A DNA stretch of 64,000 nt from Paracoccus nototheniae (GCF_004335005.1 NZ_RQRT01000004.1:113064-177063), one strand, 5' to 3'. Shown: positions 8,400 through 17,491, counted from the first letter of the stretch. Numbers and translations: made by a program. Notes: a model not told the origin generated them from the sequence alone.

Positions 8400-8439
8400 G
8401 CAAAGCCGGAAATGCGGTTTTCCGTGTTTCCGGCTTTGC
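8400..8439. repeat. Palindromic element, copy 1 (perfect 13-bp stem)
   Basis: GCAAAGCCGGAAA at 8400-8412 pairs perfectly with 8427-8439 across a 14-base loop. It begins six bases after the DUF932 stop codon, so it may also act as an mRNA 3' end. Its core (CGGAAAnGCGGTTTTCCG) recurs with one change at 12380-12397, and its arms recur at 39557-39596 inside the trbG reading frame. Confidence 0.6.
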
Positions 8440-8510
8440 GCTTCCGCGTGTCCCAATTCCGTTGCCTGGCGCTGCCCCCTTTAGAGGAAGAGGGCGGCGC
8501 TTCGCTTCGT

Positions 8511-8550
8511 GACGGGTTTAGGGCTGAGAGAGAGTCTCTCGGCGCCCGTC
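8511..8550 (+). promoter_or_regulatory. Structured 5' leader, copy B (candidate cis-regulatory RNA)
   Basis: Outer stem GACGGG (8511-8516) with CCCGTC (8545-8550); inner stem GAGAGA (8526-8531) with TCTCTC (8535-8540). Compared with copy A at 7143-7182 the flanking bases are almost identical while both arms of the inner stem have changed together, as expected for a conserved RNA structure. Confidence 0.55.
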
Positions 8551-8565
8551 GCGGAGACTACCCCG

Positions 8566-10689
8566 ATGGCTACTGCCGTTCAGAAGATCACCCTGTCGTC
8601 CTCGCGCGACATCCCTTTCAACAAGCTGGTTCTGTCCCAGTCCAACGTCCGGCGCGTGAAGGCCGGCGTCTCGATCGAGGAACTGGCCGCCTCGATCGCC
8701 CGTCGCGGCCTGATCCAGAGCCTCAGCGTCCAGCCCGTCGTTGACGCCGAGGGCGTCGAGACCGGCATGTTCGAGGTCCCCGCCGGTGGCCGGCGCTTCC
8801 GCGCCCTCGAACTTCTAGTGAAGCAGAAGCGCCTCGCCAAGATCGCGCCCGTGCCCTGCGTGGTGCGGAACCGCGACAGTGAGATCCTCGCCGAGGAAGT
8901 CTCGCTGGCGGAGAATATCGAGCGCGCTCCGCTTCATCCGCTCGATCAGTATCGCGCCTTTCAGGACATGCGCGGCAAGGGCATGACCGAGGAGGAAATC
9001 GCCGCTGCGTTCTTCGTGCCGGTGAATGTGGTGAAACAGCGGCTGCGCCTTGCGTCGGTCTCGCAAACGCTCCTCGACGTCTATGCCGAGGATGGCATGA
9101 CGCTGGAGCAGCTCATGGCGTTCACGGTCTCCGAAGACCATGCGCGCCAGCAGCAGGTCTGGGACGCGATCAAGGACGCTTGGTCCAAGGAGCCCTATCA
9201 GATCCGGCGTATGCTGACCGAGACGACGGTGCGCGCTTCCGACAAGCGTGCCGTCTTCGTCGGCATCGAGGCCTATGAGGCGGCGGGCGGCATCGTCATG
9301 CGCGACCTGTTCCAGTCCGACGATGGCGGCTGGTTGCAGGACGTAGGCCTTCTCGACCGCCTCGTTGGCGACAAGCTGAAGGCCGAAGCCGAGACGATCG
9401 CCGCCGAAGGCTGGAAGTGGATCGAGGTGGCCGTGAGCTTCCCGTATGACGCGGCACGCGGCCTGCAGGAGATCACCGGCACGGCGCTGGACCTCTCGGC
9501 CGAAGAGCAGGCGACCATCGACGCGTTGAATGCCGAGATGGCGAAGCTGGAAGCCGAGTATCAGGACGCCGACGAGCTGCCGGACGAGGTTGATCAGCGC
9601 CTCGGCGAGATCGAGGCCGCGCTTGCGAGCTTCGAGGATCGTCCGGTCCACTACGAGCCGGCCGATATCGCCATCGCCGGCGTGTTCGTCAGCATCGACG
9701 CCGACGGCACGCTCACGGCCGATCGCGGCTTTGTGCGCCCCGAGGACGTTCCGGTCGTTCCGGTCGACGGCGAAGGTGACACCGGGTCGGAGACCGATAG
9801 CGCATCGCGCGAACCCACCGGCCAGACGGTGCAGCGCGCCGTCATCACCATCGGCGGGCAGCCCACCGAGCCGGAAGATGACGACGAAGACGACGCCATC
9901 AAGCCTCTGCCCGAACGCCTGCTCATCGAGCTGACCGCCTACCGCACGCTCGCACTACGTGATGCCGTCGCGAACAACCCGCACGTCGCCATGACGGCGC
10001 TACTGCACAAGCTCGTCTCGGACCGGTTCATGACCCGCATGTATAACGGCGCCATGGAAGCGGGGGTGAAGCACATCTACTTCCCCGTTCAGGACGAAGA
10101 ACTGAAGGACAGCCCCTCGGTGCGGGCGGTGCAGGAGCGGCACGACGCCTGGGCCGCCGACATCCCGAAAGACGACGACGCACTTTGGGATTGGCTGGCG
10201 GGCCTCGACGACACCAGTCGCATGGCGCTGCTGGCGCACTGCATCAGCTACGGCGTCAACGCGCTCTACGAGCGGCCTAACCCGCACAGCTCCAGCGGCG
10301 TGTCCCAGCATACGCTCGATATGCGGCTGGCCCAGGCTGACCGCCTGACGCGCGCGACCGGTCTCGACATGGTGGAGGCTGGCTGGCGTCCGACGTTTGG
10401 CAACTACCTCAATCGCGTGACCAAGCCGCGTATCCTCGAAGCCGTCCGCGAGGCGAAGGGCGAACAGGCCGCCCAGCTCATCGACCATCTGAAGAAAGGC
10501 GATATGGCCAAGGAGGCCGAACGGCTGCTGGCCGACTGCGGCTGGCTGCCCGAACCGCTGCGCCTCGCCGATGTCGCCGATCAGCCTGATGCCGGTGACG
10601 CCGAGGCTCTGCCGGACTTCCTCGCCGGTGACGATGACGAGGCGGTCGAGACCGACGAGGACGCGTCCGACCTCATCGCTGCCGAATAG
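8566..10689 (+). CDS. ParB/Spo0J-like nuclease-domain protein
   Basis: A 707-residue protein. Residues about 10-125 form a ParB N-terminal domain, with the box II-type motif PAGGRRFRALELL, then AENIERAPLHPLDQYRAF, followed by an HTH-like region (MTEEEIAAAFFVPVNVVKQRLRLA). It is much longer than chromosomal ParB (about 300 residues); the C-terminal half has an acidic linker and an unrecognised domain. Such large ParB-like proteins are common on ICEs and plasmids and may act in DNA metabolism rather than segregation. The ATG at 8566 fits the leader spacing; a GTG at 8509 would start inside the hairpin region. A strong terminator follows. Confidence 0.88.
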   Translation: MATAVQKITLSSSRDIPFNKLVLSQSNVRRVKAGVSIEELAASIARRGLIQSLSVQPVVDAEGVETGMFEVPAGGRRFRALELLVKQKRLAKIAPVPCVVRNRDSEILAEEVSLAENIERAPLHPLDQYRAFQDMRGKGMTEEEIAAAFFVPVNVVKQRLRLASVSQTLLDVYAEDGMTLEQLMAFTVSEDHARQQQVWDAIKDAWSKEPYQIRRMLTETTVRASDKRAVFVGIEAYEAAGGIVMRDLFQSDDGGWLQDVGLLDRLVGDKLKAEAETIAAEGWKWIEVAVSFPYDAARGLQEITGTALDLSAEEQATIDALNAEMAKLEAEYQDADELPDEVDQRLGEIEAALASFEDRPVHYEPADIAIAGVFVSIDADGTLTADRGFVRPEDVPVVPVDGEGDTGSETDSASREPTGQTVQRAVITIGGQPTEPEDDDEDDAIKPLPERLLIELTAYRTLALRDAVANNPHVAMTALLHKLVSDRFMTRMYNGAMEAGVKHIYFPVQDEELKDSPSVRAVQERHDAWAADIPKDDDALWDWLAGLDDTSRMALLAHCISYGVNALYERPNPHSSSGVSQHTLDMRLAQADRLTRATGLDMVEAGWRPTFGNYLNRVTKPRILEAVREAKGEQAAQLIDHLKKGDMAKEAERLLADCGWLPEPLRLADVADQPDAGDAEALPDFLAGDDDEAVETDEDASDLIAAE

Positions 10690-10696
10690 GCCCGTT

Positions 10697-10730
10697 GGCG
10701 GGGAGCGACGCCGATCGCTCCCCGCCTTTT
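10697..10730 (+). terminator. Intrinsic terminator after the ParB-like gene
   Basis: An 11-bp perfect stem (GGCGGGGAGCG at 10697-10707, CGCTCCCCGCC at 10716-10726), an 8-base loop and TTTT directly after. It starts eight bases after the stop codon and ends 16 bases before the next start codon. Confidence 0.8.
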
Positions 10731-10746
10731 CTCAAGGAATCCTCCG

Positions 10747-10968
10747 ATGGACACACCCGACACCGACGCGCCGCGCCGCGTCGTCTTCCAATATCTCGTT
10801 CCCGTTCACGTCGAGGTCGAAGACGGCCTCGTCGCCCAAGTGACGGTGATCGACGAAACGCTCGTGCGCGACCCCACCGTCGTCGAGGGCGACGCCAGCT
10901 ATCTCGACGAGGCGTTGCGCGCCTCCGACGACGGCCAGCCATGGCCGTCCTGGCAGTTCGGCTACTGA
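10747..10968 (+). CDS. Small acidic hypothetical protein
   Basis: A 73-residue acidic protein (many D and E; PVHVEVEDGLVAQVTVIDETLVRD) with no recognised family and no membrane segment or signal peptide. A ribosome-binding site AAGGA precedes the ATG. The gene is enclosed by two strong intrinsic terminators (10697-10730 and 10996-11023), so it appears either to be transcribed by readthrough or to have a promoter within the 16 bases between the hairpin and its start. Its alternating hydrophobic pattern suggests beta strands. Confidence 0.6.
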   Translation: MDTPDTDAPRRVVFQYLVPVHVEVEDGLVAQVTVIDETLVRDPTVVEGDASYLDEALRASDDGQPWPSWQFGY

Positions 10969-10995
10969 GCCGAACCCACACCATCATTCCACCTC

Positions 10996-11023
10996 GAGCC
11001 CGGCCCCGCGCCGGGCTCTTTTT
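10996..11023 (+). terminator. Intrinsic terminator
   Basis: A 9-bp perfect stem (GAGCCCGGC at 10996-11004, GCCGGGCTC at 11010-11018), a 5-base loop and TTTTT at 11019-11023. It separates the small gene ending at 10968 from the one starting at 11040. Confidence 0.85.
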
Positions 11024-11039
11024 GTTTCAGGAGACCGCC

Positions 11040-11453
11040 ATGGCGGAGTATTTCACACGCTTCTCTTGCCTGCTGGACGTGGGCACGGTCGAGAACGCCG
11101 CGCGCGCGCTCGACATCTACAATGACCTAATGGTGCAGAACGCCACAGAAGACCCTCCGGCCGAGCCGTTCCTGCTTTCGATCGAACCGGAACATGGCCC
11201 CACGCGCCTGTGGATGCGTGATCCGGGCACCGCCGACCCCCAGCTCCTCGTCACCTTCGTGACACGCTGCGCCGAGACCTTTGGCCTCGCCGGACGCTGG
11301 GGCTTCCAATGGGCCGGCGTCGCCTCCGAGCCGCACATCGACGGTTTCTCCGGCGGCGCCCATGTCCTCGACCTGACGACCGGGCAGACCGTCGCATGGA
11401 TGAGCAGCGGCCGCTGGCTTGCCGATCGCCTCGCTGCGGGAGGTGCGTCATGA
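11040..11453 (+). CDS. Hypothetical ICE protein, 137 residues
   Basis: No family recognised. The protein starts MAEYFTRFSCLLDVG and contains several Trp and Gly residues (AGRWGFQWAG, SGRWLADRL), giving it the look of a soluble globular protein. An AGGAG ribosome-binding site lies 7 bases before the ATG at 11040. It follows a terminator by 16 bases and overlaps a 23-codon reading frame at its end. Its position between the ParB-like and helicase genes suggests a role with the DNA-metabolism genes, but nothing in the sequence says what. Confidence 0.65.
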   Translation: MAEYFTRFSCLLDVGTVENAARALDIYNDLMVQNATEDPPAEPFLLSIEPEHGPTRLWMRDPGTADPQLLVTFVTRCAETFGLAGRWGFQWAGVASEPHIDGFSGGAHVLDLTTGQTVAWMSSGRWLADRLAAGGAS

Positions 11454-11521
11454 GCATCCCGGACCATGCGCGTGACGAGGCTTACACGCCTCCGAATGGC
11501 GGTCCCGGCATCACAGATTGA
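11450..11521 (+). CDS. Possible 23-residue small ORF overlapping the preceding stop
   Basis: ATGA overlap with the gene ending at 11453, then 23 codons (MSIPDHARDEAYTPPNGGPG...). The overlap favours translational coupling, but the length is too short for other evidence and it may be fortuitous. Confidence 0.25.
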   Translation: MSIPDHARDEAYTPPNGGPGITD

Positions 11522-11525
11522 TGCG

Positions 11526-11885
11526 CTACCAGACCGCCACCTCCCACTGACCGTTCACGCGTGCGAAGCCGATCGGCCGGTTCTGCGGTGTGGCGTTGGC
11601 CCTGGTCGTGTCCATCGTGAGCTGCGTCATGCACGTCACGCCCGGTCCGACGCCGCCGGGAGAACAATCGCCAAGCTTCAGCGTCGCATTGGCGAGCGAG
11701 GTTCCCGTGAAGAGCCGGTGGCGGCGGAGGGCGGCGATGGCTTCTTCCTCGCTCGGCTGCGCGACACCGGCGACGGCCGCGGCAGACGCGCCGCCCGGAG
11801 AAATCATGGGTCGCGCCACGAACCCCGCGCCGAACCCCAGCACCAGGCATCCCGCCGCCACCATGCCAATCGCGCTTCCCTTCAT
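11526..11885 (-). CDS. Hypothetical membrane-anchored or exported protein
   Basis: A 119-residue protein on the minus strand between plus-strand genes. Residues 4-26 form a hydrophobic segment (IGMVAAGCLVLGFGAGFVA) that is either a signal anchor or, through AAGC, a lipobox. The rest contains two cysteines (LKLGDCSPGG and GVTCMTQL) that could form a disulfide in the periplasm, and ends FARVNGQWEVAVW. No known domain. It converges with the gene at 11040-11453. Confidence 0.6.
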   Translation of the reverse strand: MKGSAIGMVAAGCLVLGFGAGFVARPMISPGGASAAAVAGVAQPSEEEAIAALRRHRLFTGTSLANATLKLGDCSPGGVGPGVTCMTQLTMDTTRANATPQNRPIGFARVNGQWEVAVW

Positions 11886-12049
11886 CTCCGTCTCTCCCTT
11901 GACCTCGCTGGTGAAGCGGTCACGCGCCCTCGATTGTCGAGGCCGCTGCCCGCCATCTGTTGGATGACGAAGTGTAGCGGCGCGCGGCCGACCCCGGAAG
12001 ACGAAGCGGTCAAAAGGTCATAGCGCGCGCCAGAGCGAGAGGTTGGCCG

Positions 12050-12099
12050 GGACGGGTTCGAGCCGGTGCGGTCGAGAGAGAGCGCCTGCCGGCTCGTCC
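12050..12099 (+). promoter_or_regulatory. Structured leader, related copy C
   Basis: The motif GACGGGTT seen at the 5' edge of leaders A and B recurs at 12051-12058. Stems: GGAC (12050-12053) with GTCC (12096-12099) and GAGCCGG (12060-12066) with CCGGCTC (12089-12095), leaving a 6-base bulge. It lies 26 bases before the helicase-methyltransferase start. Relation to A and B is based on architecture and the shared 5' motif, so it is weaker. Confidence 0.4.
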
Positions 12100-12125
12100 G
12101 TTTCCGCTCTCCCGAGGTGCCCTCC

Positions 12126-15100
12126 ATGACCATCGCTTCCTCATCCGCAGCCGTTCTGGCCGCGTCGTCTCCGCTTGCCGCAAGTCCGGCGCCGGCCGGG
12201 ATTCTCGCCGCAGCCCACCATCTTCTTCCGCATCTTGAGCGGGGCCAGCCCGTCGATGCCGCGACCTTGCGCGGCGCGATGGAGGCAGCATTCGGCGCTT
12301 CCGACACGTCGGGCGCCTGGGACTGGAAGACGGCCTACGAGGCCTGCGAAGCGGCGACGGTGCTGTTTCTGCGCAAATACGGAAAAGCGGTTTTCCGCAA
12401 GTCCGGGTCTCCGGCCGCCAGTCTGCCCATGCTGACCAAGATCGCCGGCCTGATGCCGACGCATACACGCCGCTCGGAGGAGACGCAGGCCTTCCAGCAG
12501 TTCTCGACGCCGGTGCCGCTCGGCCTCGCTGCGCTCGCTGCCGCCGCCATCACACCTGACGACCGTGTGCTGGACCCCTCGGCCGGAACCGGGCTGCTCG
12601 CCATCCTGGCTGAAGCCGCCGGTGCTACGCTGATGCTCAACGAGCTGACTGACACCCGCGCAGCGCTTCTGTCCTCCCTCTTTCCGGCCATCCCCGTCAC
12701 GCGGTTCGACGCCGCCCAGATCGATGATCATCTCGATCCAACCGCCGTGCCGAGCGTCGTGTTGATGAACCCGCCCTTCTCGGTGATGGCGAATGTCTCC
12801 GGCCGCATGGCCGACGCCGCCTATCGCCATGTCGCCTCGGCGCTGGCGCGTCTGGCCGATGGCGGACGGCTTGTGACGATCACGGGCGCAAACTTCGCAC
12901 CGGAGCCACCGGCTTGGCGCGATGCTTTTACGCGGCTGCAGGAGCGCGGACGTGTCGTGTTCACGGCGGCGATCGACGGTGCGGTCTATGCCAAGCATGG
13001 CACGACCATCGAGACCCGACTGACAGTCATCGACAAGGTGCCCGCCGAAGACCCCACTGCGTTTCCGCCGTCGGCCGGCATTGCACCCGATGTCGTGACA
13101 CTGCTCCGTTGGATCGAAGCCCAGGTCCCGCCGCGCCTGCCAGTCACACTGCCGCAGACGGTATCTGCGGCTTCGGCGCCTCGGACCGTGCACGGCTATC
13201 TCGCTCGCGCCGCGTCGTCGCCGGCCCGCACCATCGCCGAACCCGAAGGCATCGAACTCGCCTATGAGACCGTCGACTGGACCCCGCCCGAAGGCGGCCG
13301 GCTGACCGATGCCATTTATGAGGAATACGGGCTTCAGGCGATCCGTATTCCCGGCGCTCAGGCGCACCCGACCAAGCTGGTCCAGTCGGCAGCCATGGCC
13401 TCGGTCGCACCGCCGAAGCCGAGCTATCGGCCGACGCTCCCCGCCAGCATCGTCATCGACGGCATCCTGTCGGACGCCCAGCTCGAAACCGTGATCTATG
13501 CCGGCGAGGCCAATGGCGAATTCCTCGCCGGGGCCTGGACCGTGGACGAGACCTTCGATCTCGTCTCGGCAGCGCCCGACGATGCCCAGAACGCCGTCCG
13601 CTTTCGCCGTGGCTTCATGCTCGGCGACGGCACCGGCGCCGGCAAAGGCCGCCAGTCGGCCGGCATCATCCTCGACAACTGGATGCGCGGACGCCGCAAG
13701 GCGGTCTGGATCTCCAAATCCGACAAGCTGCTCGAGGATGCGCAGCGCGATTGGTCGGCGCTCGGCATGGAACGCTTGCTGGTGACGCCACTGTCGCGCT
13801 TCCCGCAGGGCAAGCCGATCACCCTCGGCCAAGGCGTCCTATTCACCACCTATGCCACGCTACGGTCCGACGATCGCGGCGAGAAGCTTTCGCGCGTCAA
13901 GCAGATCGTTGAATGGTTAGGCTCCGACTTCGATGGAGTGATCATCTTCGACGAGAGCCACGCCATGCAGAACGCCGCTGGCGGCAAGGGCGAACGCGGC
14001 GATGTCGCCGCCTCGCAACAGGGCCGTGCAGGCTTGCGGCTCCAGCACGCCCTGCCGAATGCGCGTATCGTCTACGTTTCGGCAACCGGGGCCACCACGG
14101 TCCACAATCTCGCTTATGCGCAGCGGCTCGGCCTCTGGGGCGGCGAGGATTTCCCCTTCGCCACACGGGCTGAGTTCGTTGAGGCAATCGAGGACGGCGG
14201 CGTCGCGGCGATGGAAGTGCTGGCCCGCGATCTCCGCTCACTCGGCCTCTACACCTCTCGCTCGCTCTCCTATGATGGCGTCGAATATGAACTGGTGGAG
14301 CACCAGCTCACCCCCGAGCAGACACGCATCTACGATGCCTATGCCGGCGCGTTTTCGATCATTCACAACAATCTCGACGCCGCGATGCAGGCGGCCAACA
14401 TCACCGGCGATACCGGGACGCTGAACCGTCAGGCCAAATCCGCCGCCCGCTCGGCCTTCGAGAGCGCCAAGCAGCGCTTCTTCGGCCATCTCCTCACCAG
14501 CATGAAGACGCCGACCCTGATCCGTTCGATCGATCAGGACCTGGCCGATGGCCACGCCGCCGTCATCCAGATCGTCTCAACTGGCGAGGCGCTGATGCAA
14601 CGCCGCCTGGCCGAGATCCCGACCGAGGAATGGAACGACGTCCGCGTCGACATCACGCCGAGGGAATATGTTCTCGACTACCTCGCCCATTCCTTCCCGG
14701 TGCAGCTCTATGAGCCGTTCACCGACAGCGAGGGCAATTTGTCGTCGCGCCCGGTCTATCGCGATAGACAGCCCGTCGAGAGCCGCGAGGCCGTCGCACG
14801 CCGTGATGGCCTGATCGAGACGCTCGCCAGTCTGCCGCCGGTGCCCGGCGCACTCGACCAGATAGTCCAGCGCTTCGGCACCGACATCGTCGCGGAAGTC
14901 ACCGGCCGGTCCCGCCGGATTGTCAGGAAAGGCGAGCGCCTCGCCGTCGAGAACCGCGCCGCCTCCGCCAATCTGGCGGAGACCTCCTCCTTCATGGACG
15001 ATCAAAAGCGCATTCTCATCTTCTCGGATGCTGGCGGCACGGGCCGCAGCTATCACGCCGACCTGTCGGTGCGGAACCAGCGGCTGCGCGTCCATTACCT

Positions 15101-16445
15101 GCTCGAACCGGGCTGGAAGGCCGACGCCGCGATCCAGGGGCTCGGCCGCACCAACCGCACCAACCAGGCGCAACCGCCATTGTTTAGGCCGATCGCCACC
15201 AATGTGAAGGCGGAGAAGCGCTTCCTGTCGACGATCGCCCGTCGGCTCGACACGCTGGGCGCGATCACACGCGGCCAGCGCCAGACCGGCGGCCAAGGCC
15301 TGTTCCGGCCCGAGGACAATCTGGAATCGCACTATGCGCGCGACGCGCTGCGCCAGCTTTACCTGCTGCTGGTCCGCGGCAAGGTCGAGGGGTGCTCGCT
15401 GCAGATGTTCGAGGACGCCACCGGCCTCAAGTTGATGGACGACAACGGCATCAAGGACGAGTTGCCGCCGATCACCACCTTCCTCAACCGGCTGCTGGCG
15501 CTGACCATCGGATTGCAGGGCATCCTGTTCATGGCGTTCGAGCAGCTCCTCAACGCCAAGATCGAGGGCGCGATCGCCAGCGGCGTCTATGACCTCGGGC
15601 TGGAGACGCTCCAGGCCGAGAGCTTCGTCGTCACCGACCGCCGCACCATCCACGTCCATCCGGGCGCCGGCGCCGAGACGCAGTTGCTCACGATCACCCG
15701 GCGCGAACGCAACCGGCCGACTACGCTGGACGGTGCGTTCGATCTTCTCGCAGACCGCCACGCGAAGCTCCTGGTCAACGGCCGCTCCGGTCGCGCAGCC
15801 GTACAGGTTCCGGCATCGTCCATCATGCTCGACGATGGCGAGGTCGAACGGCGCGTGGCGCTGATCCGGCCGATGGAACAGCATCACGCCACCCTCCGCT
15901 CGATGGACGAAAGCCTTTGGGAGGAAGCCGATCGGAACAGCTTCGCGGAGGCCTGGACCGCCGAGATTGCCGAGGTGCCGGAGTTCGCCGACAGCACGAT
16001 CCACATCGTCGCCGGGCTTCTCCTACCGATCTGGAAGCGACTGCCGAACGAGTCAACGCGGGTCTATCGGCTCCAGACCGATGCGGGCGAGCGCATCATC
16101 GGCCGCCGCGTCTCGCCGGCCTGGGTCGCGGGCGCACTGGCGACGGGAGCGAGCACGTTGACCCCAGACGACGCGTTCACGGCGTTGATCGACGGCCGCA
16201 CCATCCTCGACCTCGCCGAGGGCATGCAGCTTCGCCGCGTCCGCGTCATGGGCGCCAACCGCATAGAGTTGTCGGGCTTCACCGACGCGATGCGTGATCG
16301 CCTGCGCGCCTATGGCCTGTTCAGCGAGATCATCTCGTGGAAGCTGCGCTTCTTCGTGCCGACCGACGCCGCTGGCCCGGCGATCCTCACCAAGGTGCTG
16401 GAACGCTTCCCGGTCGAGCGCATCGGCGAGCGGGAGGCAGCGTGA
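12126..16445 (+). CDS. SNO-type helicase fused to an N6-adenine-type methyltransferase
   Basis: A 1,439-residue protein. N-terminal methyltransferase: motif I VLDPSAGTG (around 148-156) and motif IV NPPF (215-218), the signature of amino-methyltransferases. C-terminal strawberry-notch-like superfamily 2 helicase: Walker A GDGTGAGKG near residue 500, the Walker B/DEAH variant FDESHAMQN near 607, SATGATT motif III, and the arginine-finger region GLGRTNRTNQ near 1005. Proteins of this build are a hallmark of large plasmids and ICEs and may combine DNA modification with remodelling, possibly against host defence. The ATG at 12126 follows a hairpin leader; the primase gene starts at its stop codon. 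Residues 84-101 contain a palindromic element shared with 8400. Confidence 0.9.
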   Translation: MTIASSSAAVLAASSPLAASPAPAGILAAAHHLLPHLERGQPVDAATLRGAMEAAFGASDTSGAWDWKTAYEACEAATVLFLRKYGKAVFRKSGSPAASLPMLTKIAGLMPTHTRRSEETQAFQQFSTPVPLGLAALAAAAITPDDRVLDPSAGTGLLAILAEAAGATLMLNELTDTRAALLSSLFPAIPVTRFDAAQIDDHLDPTAVPSVVLMNPPFSVMANVSGRMADAAYRHVASALARLADGGRLVTITGANFAPEPPAWRDAFTRLQERGRVVFTAAIDGAVYAKHGTTIETRLTVIDKVPAEDPTAFPPSAGIAPDVVTLLRWIEAQVPPRLPVTLPQTVSAASAPRTVHGYLARAASSPARTIAEPEGIELAYETVDWTPPEGGRLTDAIYEEYGLQAIRIPGAQAHPTKLVQSAAMASVAPPKPSYRPTLPASIVIDGILSDAQLETVIYAGEANGEFLAGAWTVDETFDLVSAAPDDAQNAVRFRRGFMLGDGTGAGKGRQSAGIILDNWMRGRRKAVWISKSDKLLEDAQRDWSALGMERLLVTPLSRFPQGKPITLGQGVLFTTYATLRSDDRGEKLSRVKQIVEWLGSDFDGVIIFDESHAMQNAAGGKGERGDVAASQQGRAGLRLQHALPNARIVYVSATGATTVHNLAYAQRLGLWGGEDFPFATRAEFVEAIEDGGVAAMEVLARDLRSLGLYTSRSLSYDGVEYELVEHQLTPEQTRIYDAYAGAFSIIHNNLDAAMQAANITGDTGTLNRQAKSAARSAFESAKQRFFGHLLTSMKTPTLIRSIDQDLADGHAAVIQIVSTGEALMQRRLAEIPTEEWNDVRVDITPREYVLDYLAHSFPVQLYEPFTDSEGNLSSRPVYRDRQPVESREAVARRDGLIETLASLPPVPGALDQIVQRFGTDIVAEVTGRSRRIVRKGERLAVENRAASANLAETSSFMDDQKRILIFSDAGGTGRSYHADLSVRNQRLRVHYLLEPGWKADAAIQGLGRTNRTNQAQPPLFRPIATNVKAEKRFLSTIARRLDTLGAITRGQRQTGGQGLFRPEDNLESHYARDALRQLYLLLVRGKVEGCSLQMFEDATGLKLMDDNGIKDELPPITTFLNRLLALTIGLQGILFMAFEQLLNAKIEGAIASGVYDLGLETLQAESFVVTDRRTIHVHPGAGAETQLLTITRRERNRPTTLDGAFDLLADRHAKLLVNGRSGRAAVQVPASSIMLDDGEVERRVALIRPMEQHHATLRSMDESLWEEADRNSFAEAWTAEIAEVPEFADSTIHIVAGLLLPIWKRLPNESTRVYRLQTDAGERIIGRRVSPAWVAGALATGASTLTPDDAFTALIDGRTILDLAEGMQLRRVRVMGANRIELSGFTDAMRDRLRAYGLFSEIISWKLRFFVPTDAAGPAILTKVLERFPVERIGEREAA
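12380..12397. repeat. Palindromic element, short copy inside the helicase gene
   Basis: CGGAAAA, GCGG, TTTTCCG: a perfect 7-bp inverted repeat that matches 17 of 18 bases of the core of the element at 8407-8424. It is read through in frame (residues around KAVFRK), so the protein tolerates it. Confidence 0.4.
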
Positions 16446-17491
16446 TGGCGCGTCATGATGCTTCCGAACTGGCGCAACATCTCGGCCGGCAGGCCGAGGC
16501 GGTCTGCCGTCATTACCTCTCGGCCGGACGTCGCGAGGGCCGTTATTGGCTGGTCGGCGATGTTCGCAACACGCCGGGGCGCTCGATGTTCGTGCGGCTG
16601 AAGGGCGGCGACACCGGCAAGGGTGCGGCCGGCAAATGGACCGACGCCGCCTCCGGCGAACATGGCGATCTCCTCGACGTCATCCGCGAGAGCTGCGGCC
16701 TGATCGACTTCAAGGACGTCACTGACGAGGCGCGCACATTCCTGTCGATGCCACATCCCGAACCTGACCACCCGCATGGTGGCGAGCGCAAACCACCAGC
16801 GCCAACCGGATCGCCGGAAGCGGCGCGGCGGCTCGTCGGCATGTCGCAGCCGATTTTGGGCACTGTCGTGGAAGCGTATCTGCGGGAACGTGCGATTACG
16901 GCTTTGCACGGAACCGGATCGCTGCGATTCCACCCGCGTTGCTATTACCGCCCGGACGAACATTCCCCGACCGAGACCTGGCCGGCGATGATCGCCTCCG
17001 TCACCGATCTGGCTGGCCGGATCACCGGCGCACATCGCACCTGGCTTGCTCCCGACGGCTCGGACAAGGCGCCGATCGACACCCCGCGACGGGCGATGGG
17101 CGATCTGCTCGGGCACGCGGTCCGCTTCGGTGTACCGGGCGAGGTGATGGCGGCCGGCGAAGGCATCGAGACGGTGCTGTCGCTGCGATGCGTGCTGCCC
17201 GACATGGCGATGGCGGCGGCGCTCTCGGCAGCACACCTCTCCGCCATCGAGTTCCCCGAGACGCTGCGCAGGCTCTATATCGCGCGCGACAACGATCCGG
17301 CGGGCGATGGAGCGATGGCGATGTTGATCGAACGGGCGAGCGCGGCCGGGATCGAGGCGATCGTCGTGTCTCCGAGACTGGGCGACTTCAACGAGGATCT
17401 CCGCAGCCTGGGAATGGAAAGCCTGCGGGCAGCGGCGCGGGTGCAGATCGCACCGCAGGATGTCGCGCGCTTCATGGCACTGGCGGCATAG
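16445..17491 (+). CDS. Toprim-domain primase-like protein
   Basis: A 348-residue protein with an N-terminal DNA-primase-associated region (CRHYL...GRREGRYWLVGD, KGAAGKWTDAASGEHGDLLDV at about 15-85) and a C-terminal Toprim domain with the conserved glutamate in AGEGIETVLSL (about residue 240), the DxD motif in ARDNDPAGDGA (about 283) and GDFNEDLRSLG (about 318). It would make primers for DNA transfer or replication of the element. The ATG at 16445 overlaps the helicase stop (TGATG); a GTG three bases earlier is also possible. Coupling to the helicase gene points to one DNA-processing unit. Confidence 0.88.
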   Translation: MARHDASELAQHLGRQAEAVCRHYLSAGRREGRYWLVGDVRNTPGRSMFVRLKGGDTGKGAAGKWTDAASGEHGDLLDVIRESCGLIDFKDVTDEARTFLSMPHPEPDHPHGGERKPPAPTGSPEAARRLVGMSQPILGTVVEAYLRERAITALHGTGSLRFHPRCYYRPDEHSPTETWPAMIASVTDLAGRITGAHRTWLAPDGSDKAPIDTPRRAMGDLLGHAVRFGVPGEVMAAGEGIETVLSLRCVLPDMAMAAALSAAHLSAIEFPETLRRLYIARDNDPAGDGAMAMLIERASAAGIEAIVVSPRLGDFNEDLRSLGMESLRAAARVQIAPQDVARFMALAA

